Shown here one piece after another: positions 8,687 through 16,602 of a stretch of DNA of 64,000 nucleotides. The notes beneath the pieces were generated by a model. That model was given only the letters and a program-made list of their open reading frames with translations. It was not told the origin of the DNA and ran no database searches. The translations under genes were made by a program, and so were the position numbers. The stretch covers positions 62,001-126,000 of the forward strand of contig JANRIQ010000018.1 in assembly GCA_033764775.1 (NCBI GenBank), in the 5' to 3' direction. This stretch comes from JAWXCE01 sp033764775. GTDB taxonomy: Bacteria > Pseudomonadota > Alphaproteobacteria > Rhizobiales > Rhodomicrobiaceae. The stretch's first letter is position 1. Every line of letters starts with the position of its first letter.

Positions 8687-9175
8687 ATGGCAGGAATGAC
8701 GCGAAAACAACGCAGGCTGGCGCTGATCTTTGGAGCGATGACGGTTCTCGGCGCATCAACGGCGCTCGTGCTCAGCGCGCTGAACGACTCCGTCGTGTAT
8801 TTCATCAGCCCCACGGACGCGGCGACCAAAGCGCAGGAAGGCCAGCGTTTCCGCTTGGGCGGCCTCGTGCAGGAGGGCAGCGTCGCGCGGGCGGGAACCC
8901 GGCTTTCATTCGCCGTGACGGACACCAAATCGGCGATTCCGGTGGTGTACGAGGGCGTCGTTCCCGACCTGTTCCGGGAAGGGCAGGGCGTGGTTGCTGA
9001 AGGTAAGCTTAACGCGAACCGCGTGTTCGTCGCCGACACCGTGCTCGCCAAACATGACGAAAACTATATGCCGCCGGAAGTGGCCGAGGCTTTGAAGCGG
9101 CAGGGCGTGTTCCGCCCGGGCGGGGACGCCGGCCGCGAGACGGCTCCAGCGGCGGATAAGGGCGGCGGCTCATGA
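8687..9175 (+). CDS. ccmE: Heme chaperone CcmE
   Basis: A 162-residue periplasmic heme carrier with one N-terminal TM (about 11-31) and an OB-fold domain. The covalent heme-binding motif is intact: His123 in KHDENY with Tyr127. It receives heme from CcmC and hands it to CcmF. ATG 8687 is used; ATG 8696 (MTRKQRRL), three codons later, is an equally credible start and resembles the usual family N-terminus. The end overlaps the ccmF start by 4 nt (ATGA). Confidence 0.93.
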   Translation: MAGMTRKQRRLALIFGAMTVLGASTALVLSALNDSVVYFISPTDAATKAQEGQRFRLGGLVQEGSVARAGTRLSFAVTDTKSAIPVVYEGVVPDLFREGQGVVAEGKLNANRVFVADTVLAKHDENYMPPEVAEALKRQGVFRPGGDAGRETAPAADKGGGS

Positions 9176-11157
9176 TTGTGGAATGGGGTCATTTCGCGCT
9201 CACCCTGGCCTTCGCGGTGGCGCTGGTGCAGACGGTCGCGCCCATCATTGGGGCGCAGCGCGGCGATGACCGGCTCATGGACATGGCGGGGCCGGCGGCC
9301 ATCAGCCAGCTGGCGCTCATCGCCATCGCGTTCGGCGCGCTCATTTGGGCGTATGTCGGCTCGGATTTCTCGGTCAGGAATGTTTACGAGAACTCGCACT
9401 CAGCCAAACCGCTGATCTACAAGATCTCCGGCGCATGGGGCAATCACGAAGGCTCTATGGTGTTATGGTCGCTCATTCTGGCGCTGTTAGGCGCGCTTGT
9501 TGCGGTGTTCGGCCGTGATCTTCCCGCGCGCCTCAAGGCCAACACGCTCGGCGTTCAGGGCGCGGTGTCGCTCGCCTTCCTGCTGTTCATCCTTACCACG
9601 TCCAACCCGTTCGAACGCGTGCTGCCAGCCCCGTTCGAGGGGCGCGGCCTCAACCCGATTTTGCAAGACCCGGCGCTGGCGCTCCATCCGCCGTTCCTTT
9701 ACGCGGGCTACGTGGGGTTCTCCATGGCGTTCTCCTTCGCCGTTGCCGCGCTCCTAGAGGGCCGCATCGACGCCGCCTGGGCGCGCTGGGTACGGCCGTG
9801 GACGCTCGCCGCGTGGGTGTTCCTGACCATCGGCATAGCTCTCGGCTCCTACTGGGCTTACTACGAGCTCGGTTGGGGCGGCTGGTGGTTCTGGGACCCG
9901 GTCGAGAACGCGTCCTTCATGCCGTGGCTTGCGGGCACGGCCCTTTTGCACTCGGCCGTCGTCATGGAGAAGCGCGACAGCCTCAAGGTGTGGACGATCC
10001 TTCTCGCCATCCTCACCTTCGCACTCAGCCTGGTCGGCACATTCCTTGTTCGTTCCGGCGTGCTCACCTCCGTTCACGCATTCGCCGTCGATCCGGAGCG
10101 CGGCGTGTTCATTCTCGCCATCATGGCGTTTTTCACTGGTGGAGCGCTGACCCTGTATGCGTGGCGAGCGCCGCAACTGAAGCCCGGCGGCTCCTTCGCG
10201 CTCATCTCCCGCGAGGGCGGGCTGGTGCTCAACAACCTGCTGCTCACGGCGGCGTGCGGCGTGGTGTTCATCGGCACGCTCTATCCGCTGGGTCTTGAAG
10301 CGGTGACGGGGGAGAAAATCTCGGTTGGCGCGCCCTATTTCAACGCGGCGTTTCTTCCCCTCATGCTGCCGCTCCTCGCAGCGCTGCCCTTCGGGCCGAT
10401 GCTCGCCTGGAAACGCGGCGATCTGGCGGGCGCGGCCCAGAGGCTTGTGGTCGCAGCAGGCTTATCGCTCGCAGCCGGCGTCGTGGCGCTGGCGATGCAG
10501 GGGCCCGGCCCGTGGCTTGCGCCCATCGGCGCGGCCTTGGGCGTCTGGCTCATTGTGGGGTCGCTGTCCGAATTGGCTTTGCGAGCGCGGATGGGAGACG
10601 CCGCACCCCGCGAATGGCTCGTGCGCCTGGCGGGGCTGCCTCGCTCCGCATGGGGCGGGGCGATGGCGCATCTGGGCCTCGGCGTCACGGTGCTCGGCAT
10701 AGTCGGCGCGAGCGCTTGGCCGACGGAACGCATCGCCGCCATGAAGCCCGGCGACGCCATCGAGATCGCCGGGTATACGGCGACGTTCAAGGGGGTGAAG
10801 TCAGTCACGGGCCCTAACTATGAGGAGGCTCTGGCGTCCTTCTCGGTGGCGCGAAACGGGGTTGAGCAGGCTGTTCTCACGCCGTCGAAACGGCTCTACG
10901 CGGCCCCGCGCACGCAGACCTCCGAGGTTGGGATCATGCCGACCTGGGCAGGCGACGTGTATGTCGCCATCGGCGACAATCTGGGCGACGGCGCCCATTC
11001 CGTGCGCGTGTATTTCCACCCGCTCGTGCGCCTGATCTGGATTGGCGCGCTCATCATGTCGCTCGGCGGCGCGCTGTCGCTGGCCGATCGCCGTCTGCGC
11101 ATCGGAGCGCCGGCGCGCGCCAAGCGGCGAGCGGCCCCGGCGGCCGGAGCGGCCTGA
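9172..11157 (+). CDS. ccmF: Heme lyase subunit CcmF
   Basis: A 661-residue polytopic inner-membrane protein that, with CcmH and CcmI, attaches heme to CXXCH motifs of apocytochromes. The heme-handling WWD signature is seen at about residues 234-250 (WGGWWFWDPVENASFMPWL). Conserved His-containing loops surround it (GAWGNHEGSMVLW, and LTSVHAFAVDPERG). The length is normal for the family. The start overlaps ccmE by 4 nt and the stop overlaps ccmH by 1 nt, so translation of the operon is coupled. Confidence 0.95.
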   Translation: MIVEWGHFALTLAFAVALVQTVAPIIGAQRGDDRLMDMAGPAAISQLALIAIAFGALIWAYVGSDFSVRNVYENSHSAKPLIYKISGAWGNHEGSMVLWSLILALLGALVAVFGRDLPARLKANTLGVQGAVSLAFLLFILTTSNPFERVLPAPFEGRGLNPILQDPALALHPPFLYAGYVGFSMAFSFAVAALLEGRIDAAWARWVRPWTLAAWVFLTIGIALGSYWAYYELGWGGWWFWDPVENASFMPWLAGTALLHSAVVMEKRDSLKVWTILLAILTFALSLVGTFLVRSGVLTSVHAFAVDPERGVFILAIMAFFTGGALTLYAWRAPQLKPGGSFALISREGGLVLNNLLLTAACGVVFIGTLYPLGLEAVTGEKISVGAPYFNAAFLPLMLPLLAALPFGPMLAWKRGDLAGAAQRLVVAAGLSLAAGVVALAMQGPGPWLAPIGAALGVWLIVGSLSELALRARMGDAAPREWLVRLAGLPRSAWGGAMAHLGLGVTVLGIVGASAWPTERIAAMKPGDAIEIAGYTATFKGVKSVTGPNYEEALASFSVARNGVEQAVLTPSKRLYAAPRTQTSEVGIMPTWAGDVYVAIGDNLGDGAHSVRVYFHPLVRLIWIGALIMSLGGALSLADRRLRIGAPARAKRRAAPAAGAA

Positions 11158-11609
11158 TGCGCGCCATCGCTGCCGCCTTCATCACATCGCTGCTCTGCGC
11201 CGCGCCCGCCGGCGCCGTGGAGCCTGACGAGGTGCTGGCTGACCCCGCTCTGGAGCGACGCGCGCGCGACATCTCCGCCGGGCTGCGCTGCCTCGTATGC
11301 CAAAACCAGTCCATCGACGATTCGGACGCGGCGCTCGCCCGCGACCTGCGTCTCGTCGTGCGCGAGCGGTTGAAAGCGGGCGATACAAACGAGCAGGCCG
11401 TGGCTTTTATCGTGGCGCGTTACGGCGAGTTTGTGCTTCTGCGTCCGCCGGTGTCGCTGTCGACCGCGCTTTTGTGGCTTGCGCCGGTGTTTTTGGTTGG
11501 CGGCGGGGCCGCGCTCGCGTGGCGCGCCTCCCGTGGGCGCTCGGAAGAGAGCGCCGACCTCCCGCTCACTCCGGCGGAAGCAAACCGTCTCAAGGACTTG
11601 GCGGACTAG
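11157..11609 (+). CDS. ccmH: Cytochrome c maturation thiol protein CcmH (CycL)
   Basis: A 150-residue periplasmic membrane-anchored thioredox protein that reduces apocytochrome c before heme ligation. There is a signal peptide (1-20), the redox motif Cys45-Leu-Val-Cys48 within RCLVCQNQSIDD, and a C-terminal TM (about 99-121). It is the short form without the TPR extension, consistent with a separate CcmI. Its last 20 nt overlap, tail to tail, the end of the convergent protease gene. Confidence 0.93.
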   Translation: MRAIAAAFITSLLCAAPAGAVEPDEVLADPALERRARDISAGLRCLVCQNQSIDDSDAALARDLRLVVRERLKAGDTNEQAVAFIVARYGEFVLLRPPVSLSTALLWLAPVFLVGGGAALAWRASRGRSEESADLPLTPAEANRLKDLAD

Positions 11610-12789
11610 TCGGCTCCCGCCACGCGCCGGTGCCCGTCGAGTAATCGACGGACGGACGCTCTCGATCCTTTGAGATCAACTCCAGCAACCTCTGCGTGGG
11701 CAGACCTGTCGCCGGAAGGCCGCTGACCGCTTCGAAGGAACGGATGGCGCTGCGCATGTTGCGCCCAAGCGATCCGTCGATCCGCCCGGCGTAAAGACCG
11801 CGCGCCTGCAACTCAACTTGCAATCGCGCTAAGTCCTCGCGCGTGTCCAAAATCTGCGCCGACTTCAGCTCGGGGATGACATGGCGAAACGCTCGTGCGC
11901 TGACGCCCGTGTTGGCGATCACGTCGGGCTTGAGACGCTTCACCACGCGCCCCTCGCGCAGGAACAGCCGGGTGCGGGTGTATGTGCCCACGTTGATCGC
12001 GACTGCGACAGGCCCGCTCGGCGTATCCATCAGAATGGGCGAACCAGACGAGGCCCCGCCGGTGTCGCAATCATGCAGGATCAGTTCTTCGGAGTCTGTG
12101 AAGTGTTGCTGAATGGCGCGCCATTGCAGATTGTTGAAGGTGCGGCTCACCGCGCACGGCCCGGAGTAAGCGAGCCTCCAGTGGCGGTAGTCCCAGTGAT
12201 AGGCGACTTGGAAAATGCGCTTTTCCGATGTCGCCTGCGCAAGTTCCGTGGGCGTGCGGGCGACCACGTCGAGCGCGCCGAACTTGCACACCGGACGCTC
12301 CAGCCGAGCCAGCGCCCAGTCGAGCGGAGCTGAAAGCGGGGGCTCCTGGTTGAATTTGGTCGTGCCCACCGCGACGAAGTTTTTCTCCATCCCCGAAGCC
12401 GCGCCGGCCAACCCCGACGACAGGGACACCTTGCCGTACTCCAGGCGAAAGCTCATGGCGGCGGTGTTGGGCAGCTTTGAGCCTTTTGGCTGGAAGAGGC
12501 AATGTGCGGCGGTGGCCACGATGTCAGGCGCGACGCAGAACGCCGTGCACAAGGTCTGGCTCACTGGCTCGTACACCATGCCGACCTTGCCTTCGAGAGC
12601 GCTGTAGCGCTCGGGAAGCTCCCGCCGGTCGTCCGGCCCGAACACCGCGACCGGCGTCGCACGCAGGGACCGGGTCTCCAGGGGCAAAGCGCCGGCGCCC
12701 GCGCTCTGCGGAGCCCAAACGCAGGCGGCGGCCCAAACGGCCGCGCATGCGCAGAAGAACCGTCCCCTTGCCTTGAGTAGCCCTCGCAT
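11590..12789 (-). CDS. Exported trypsin-like serine protease with peptidoglycan-binding domain
   Basis: A 399-residue secreted protease. The signal peptide ends near residue 32. A chymotrypsin-fold domain has the expected triad: His96 in VATAAHC, Asp157 in PLDWALARL and Ser248 in GGASSGSP. Near the C-terminus (about 318-368) is a peptidoglycan-binding type 1 repeat (LQARGLYAGRIDGSLG), which would tether it to the wall. It is transcribed against ccmH and divergently from degP, sharing a 111-bp intergenic region. The substrate is unknown. Confidence 0.82.
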   Translation of the reverse strand: MRGLLKARGRFFCACAAVWAAACVWAPQSAGAGALPLETRSLRATPVAVFGPDDRRELPERYSALEGKVGMVYEPVSQTLCTAFCVAPDIVATAAHCLFQPKGSKLPNTAAMSFRLEYGKVSLSSGLAGAASGMEKNFVAVGTTKFNQEPPLSAPLDWALARLERPVCKFGALDVVARTPTELAQATSEKRIFQVAYHWDYRHWRLAYSGPCAVSRTFNNLQWRAIQQHFTDSEELILHDCDTGGASSGSPILMDTPSGPVAVAINVGTYTRTRLFLREGRVVKRLKPDVIANTGVSARAFRHVIPELKSAQILDTREDLARLQVELQARGLYAGRIDGSLGRNMRSAIRSFEAVSGLPATGLPTQRLLELISKDRERPSVDYSTGTGAWREPTSPPSP

Positions 12790-12842
12790 CGCAGCCTATG
12801 GCATTACCAAAAATTAATGCGGCGGAAACGGCGTCGTAAGTC

Positions 12843-12871
12843 TTGTCGCACTATATCCGGCGCATCACTAT
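12843..12871 (+). promoter_or_regulatory. Weak candidate degP promoter
   Basis: TTGTCG at 12843-12848 and CACTAT at 12866-12871 are separated by 17 bp and lie 29 nt before the degP ATG, in the divergent region with the protease gene. The match is partial, and I saw no convincing sigmaE/EcfG-type motif. Confidence 0.28.
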
Positions 12872-12900
12872 GACGCTAAAATCGCGAGAGGTGAATATCG

Positions 12901-14481
12901 ATGCCTGATTTTGGACTGAAAAATAACAAGACGTCGCCTGCGCGCACGCGGGCGTTCAAAGTCTTGGCCGTGGCCGGACTTGGGCTTCTCGGGACCGCCG
13001 TGATGACCGGCTTGCCGCACACCGCGATCGCGCCTAATGCGGCGGTGGCTCAACCCATGAACACGGCCCCTTTGAGCTTCGCCGATCTTGCCGAAAAGGT
13101 CCGTCCTGCCGTGGTCAGCGTCTACACGAAAAGCGGCGGCTCCTGGCGCGGCGTCGGCGGCCCTGGCGGGCCAGGCGGACGCGGCGGCCCAGAGTTTTTC
13201 AATTTTGACGATCTGCCCCCAGGTCACCCCTTGCGCGAATTCTTCGAGCAGTTTCGCCGCGGCCCCGGCTTGCCTGGCCAACCCGACGAAGGCAACCGCC
13301 CGGCGCGCGCTCAAGGCTCGGGCTTTCTCATCTCCCGCGACGGCTATGTGGTGACCAACAATCACGTCATCGACAAGGCGGAGGAGATCAGCGTCACGTT
13401 TGAAAACGAGGAGAAATTCGACGCGGAGCTGGTCGGCACGGACCAGCGCACCGACATCGCGCTTCTCAAAATCAAGAGCACGAAGCAGTTCGACAACTAT
13501 CTCGAATTCGCCAACGAAAGCCCGCGCGTCGGCGACTGGGTTCTGGCTGTGGGCAACCCGTTCGGCCTCGGCGGCACCGTGACGGCTGGCATCGTCTCGG
13601 CGATGAGCCGCGACATCGGCTCCGGCCCTTATGATTATCTCCAGATCGACGCGGCGGTGAACCGTGGCAACTCGGGCGGCCCGGCGGTGAACCTGAAAGG
13701 CCAGGTTGTGGGCGTCAACACCGCGATCTTCAGCCCCTCTGGCGGCAATGTCGGCATCGCTTTCGCTGTTCCTGCGGATTTGGCGCGCGATGTGGTGGCC
13801 CAGCTTCGTCAGGGCGGCAAAGTGAGCCGCGGCTGGCTTGGCGTCACCATCCAGAACATCAGCGAGGACATCGCCGAAAGCCTTGACCTGAAAGAGGCGA
13901 AAGGCGCGCTCGTGACGAAAATCCTTGAGGACGGCCCGGCCGCCAAATCGGACATCAACGTGGGCGACGTGATCGTCGAGGTGAACGGCAAACAGATCAA
14001 CGACTCGCGCGATCTGGCCCGCACGGTCGCCGCCATGCAGCCTGACGTGAACACGAAAGTGGTCGTCTTCCGCGACGGCAAGCGTCGCGACCTGACCATC
14101 AAGCTTGGCACCTTCCCAAGCCAGGACAAGCTCGCCGCTCTCGATCCGGAGGAAAAAGAGAAAGAAGAGCTGAACGATCTTGGCCTCGCGCTTGCCCCGG
14201 CGAGCGAGGTGCAGGGCGCCGGCTCTAAAGGCGTCGCCATCGTCGAGATCGATCCCAACTCCGAAGCCGCGGAAAAAGGCCTGAAGAAGGGTGATGTCAT
14301 CATCGAGATCGGCGGCGAACCCGTCTCCAGCCCGAGCGACATCACCAACGGCCTGCGGGCCGCCAAAGAGCGCGGGAAGAAAGCCGTGTTCATGCAAGTG
14401 CGGTCGAAGGATCAGACGCGCTTTATCGCCCTGTCTCTCGCCAGCGCCAAGAACGCGGACAAAGACAACAAGCCGAACTGA
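12901..14481 (+). CDS. degP: Periplasmic serine protease/chaperone DegP (HtrA)
   Basis: A 526-residue Do-family protease that degrades or refolds misfolded envelope proteins. There is a signal-anchor (about 17-50), a Gly/Pro-rich LA loop, and a catalytic triad His155 (TNNHVI), Asp185 (RTDIALLKI) and Ser258 (NRGNSGGPAVN). Two PDZ domains follow (about 295-390 and 430-515). It lies between the ccm operon and a two-component system, as in many rhizobia. The neighbouring regulator pair may sense the same envelope stress. Confidence 0.95.
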   Translation: MPDFGLKNNKTSPARTRAFKVLAVAGLGLLGTAVMTGLPHTAIAPNAAVAQPMNTAPLSFADLAEKVRPAVVSVYTKSGGSWRGVGGPGGPGGRGGPEFFNFDDLPPGHPLREFFEQFRRGPGLPGQPDEGNRPARAQGSGFLISRDGYVVTNNHVIDKAEEISVTFENEEKFDAELVGTDQRTDIALLKIKSTKQFDNYLEFANESPRVGDWVLAVGNPFGLGGTVTAGIVSAMSRDIGSGPYDYLQIDAAVNRGNSGGPAVNLKGQVVGVNTAIFSPSGGNVGIAFAVPADLARDVVAQLRQGGKVSRGWLGVTIQNISEDIAESLDLKEAKGALVTKILEDGPAAKSDINVGDVIVEVNGKQINDSRDLARTVAAMQPDVNTKVVVFRDGKRRDLTIKLGTFPSQDKLAALDPEEKEKEELNDLGLALAPASEVQGAGSKGVAIVEIDPNSEAAEKGLKKGDVIIEIGGEPVSSPSDITNGLRAAKERGKKAVFMQVRSKDQTRFIALSLASAKNADKDNKPN

Positions 14482-14534
14482 CAAAACCGGGGCGGCGCTC
14501 GGTGCGCCGCTCCGCCTCGCAACGGGATCGCCTC

Positions 14535-15215
14535 ATGCGCGTCCTCATCATCGAAGATGACGAAAAAACCGCAGGTTACCTCGCCAAAGCGCTGCGGGAG
14601 AACGGTCACGCCGCCGACGTGGCGCATGACGGGGAGGCGGGCGTGGACCTGGGCGCCGCCGGCGGCTACGACGTCATGATCGTGGACCGCATGCTCCCCA
14701 GGCTGAACGGCCTCGACGTGATCGCCCGCCTTCGCGACGCGGGCGCGAAAACCCCGGCCCTCATCCTTAGCGCGCTTGGCACGGTTGATGATAAAGTGCA
14801 GGGGTTGAAAGCCGGCGGCGACGACTACTTGGCCAAGCCCTTCGCCATTTCGGAATTGATCGCGCGGGTGGAGGCCCTGGGCCGGCGCGCCGCGCCCGAA
14901 GAGGCCGCTTCACGCTATTGCGTCGGCGATCTGGTGCTCGATCGTCTCACCCACAAGGTCACACGACGGGGCGAGCCCATCCCCCTCCAGCCGCGCGAAT
15001 ACCGTTTGCTCGAATATCTCATGAAGCACGCTGGGCAGGTCGTCACCCGCACGATGCTGCTTGAGAATGTTTGGGATTACCATTTTGATCCGCAAACCAA
15101 CGTGATCGACGTGCACATTTCCCGTCTGCGCGCGAAAATCGACAAGCAGTATGATACGCCGCTTCTGCACACCATCCGAGGCGCGGGATACATGATCGGT
15201 GACGGCGCGGTTTAA
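14535..15215 (+). CDS. OmpR-family response regulator downstream of degP
   Basis: A 226-residue regulator with phospho-acceptor Asp51 (MIVDRMLP) and the conserved Lys of the receiver (YLAKPF), followed by a winged-helix output domain ending IRGAGYMI. The start at ATG 14535 gives the normal MRVLIIEDD N-terminus; an upstream in-frame ATG would add 11 unlikely residues. It overlaps its kinase gene by 17 nt, so translational coupling is likely. Targets are unknown; degP immediately upstream is the obvious candidate. Confidence 0.9.
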   Translation: MRVLIIEDDEKTAGYLAKALRENGHAADVAHDGEAGVDLGAAGGYDVMIVDRMLPRLNGLDVIARLRDAGAKTPALILSALGTVDDKVQGLKAGGDDYLAKPFAISELIARVEALGRRAAPEEAASRYCVGDLVLDRLTHKVTRRGEPIPLQPREYRLLEYLMKHAGQVVTRTMLLENVWDYHFDPQTNVIDVHISRLRAKIDKQYDTPLLHTIRGAGYMIGDGAV

Positions 15216-16602
15216 GCTTCTACGGACGACGGCGTTCCGTTTGTCGCTGCTTTATGTGTTGCTGTTCGGCGGCGTATCGGCGACGGCGCTGATCTATGCT
15301 TATCTAAGCGCGGACGCGCTGTTCTCCCGGCAGTTGCGCGACGCCATCGCGGCCGAGGTCGCGGGCCTTTCCGACCGTTATGCGGAGGGCGGCGAAGACC
15401 GGCTCATCGAGACCATCGCGGAGCGCTCCGCCGCGCCAGGCGCTGCGCTCTATCTGCTCATCGGGGCGGACGGCGCCCGTCTGGCCGGCAATTTCCGCAG
15501 CGTGTCGCCCGAGGTGATGCAGGCGACGGGGCGGGTGCAGTTCATCTATCGCCGCCCGGGCGCGAACGGCTTCGAAGAGCGGATGGCTCTCGTGCAGGTG
15601 AAGAGCTGGCCCGGAGGCCAGCGGCTCATCGTGGGACGCGACATCGAGGAGCGGCGCACCCTTGCCGAGGTGATGCGAGGGGCGTTCCTTGCGTGCTTCG
15701 CGGCGCTGACGGCGGCGGGCGTTGGGGTGGGACTTTTCGTTGGCCGCCGGCTCTTGCAACGTATCGACGACCTCAGCGACGAAAGCCGCGCCATCCTGGG
15801 CGGCGATCTGCGCGGACGCATCCCCTTGCGCGGCGGCGGCGACGAGATCGACCGTCTCACGGCGAGCCTGAACGGCATGTTCGAGCGCATCGAGCGCCTT
15901 GTCGCCAGCCTGCGCGAGGTGTCTGACAACATCGCGCATGATCTGCGCACCCCCCTCAACCGGCTGCGGAACCGGGCCGAGGCCGCACTCCATGGCGCGG
16001 ACGCAAGCCAGCATCGCGACGCCCTCGAGGCCGTGATCGAAGAGGCCGACGACCTCATCCGCACCTTCGACGCGCTTCTCAGCATCGCGCGGCTGGAGGC
16101 GGGGGAGGGCGGCGGACGTTTCGCACTTGTCAATGTGGCCGACATCGTTCGCAACGCGGCGGACTTCTACGAACCGCTCGCGGAGGCGAACGGCCTCTCC
16201 ATCGTCATTCATGCGCCGGACAGAGCCGACGCGCTGGGCGAGCCGCAACTGCTGGCGCAGGCCATAGCCAACCTCATCGACAACGCGCTAAAATACGGTC
16301 ACGGCGTGGTGACGCTCAGCGTCAACCTCGCGGATGGCGGGATCGAGGTGAGCGTCGCCGATCGCGGGCCGGGCGTGCCCGAACATGAACGCGCCCGCGC
16401 CGTAAAGCGCTTCGTCCGCCTTGAGGCGAGCCGCTCGAAACCGGGCAGCGGCCTTGGCCTCAGTCTCGCGGCGGCTGTCGCCTCGCTTCATGGCGGCGCG
16501 TTGCGATTGGAGGACAACGCCCCGGGCCTGCGCGCCGTTTTGGCGATCCGGGCCGCCGGGGTCGAGGAGGCGAAGGCCGAATGCGGTTCATCGAGCGGTT
16601 GA
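15199..16602 (+). CDS. Sensor histidine kinase downstream of degP
   Basis: A 467-residue kinase starting at GTG 15199 inside the regulator gene. TM1 is at about 12-34, the periplasmic domain covers about 35-157, and TM2 is at about 160-185. A HAMP segment, His247 (DNIAHDLRTPLNRL), an N box (NLIDNALKYG), G1 (DRGPGV) and G2 (GSGLGLSLA) follow. The C-terminus runs 22 nt into glnE. The architecture matches QseC/TctE-like kinases. The signal is unknown. Confidence 0.9.
   Translation: MTARFKLLRTTAFRLSLLYVLLFGGVSATALIYAYLSADALFSRQLRDAIAAEVAGLSDRYAEGGEDRLIETIAERSAAPGAALYLLIGADGARLAGNFRSVSPEVMQATGRVQFIYRRPGANGFEERMALVQVKSWPGGQRLIVGRDIEERRTLAEVMRGAFLACFAALTAAGVGVGLFVGRRLLQRIDDLSDESRAILGGDLRGRIPLRGGGDEIDRLTASLNGMFERIERLVASLREVSDNIAHDLRTPLNRLRNRAEAALHGADASQHRDALEAVIEEADDLIRTFDALLSIARLEAGEGGGRFALVNVADIVRNAADFYEPLAEANGLSIVIHAPDRADALGEPQLLAQAIANLIDNALKYGHGVVTLSVNLADGGIEVSVADRGPGVPEHERARAVKRFVRLEASRSKPGSGLGLSLAAAVASLHGGALRLEDNAPGLRAVLAIRAAGVEEAKAECGSSSG

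Noticed and set aside
12868..14484. Long reverse-strand open frame (538 codons) opposite degP
   Set aside because: Composition is typical of an antisense shadow in GC-rich DNA; degP on the plus strand has an intact triad, two PDZ domains and full length.
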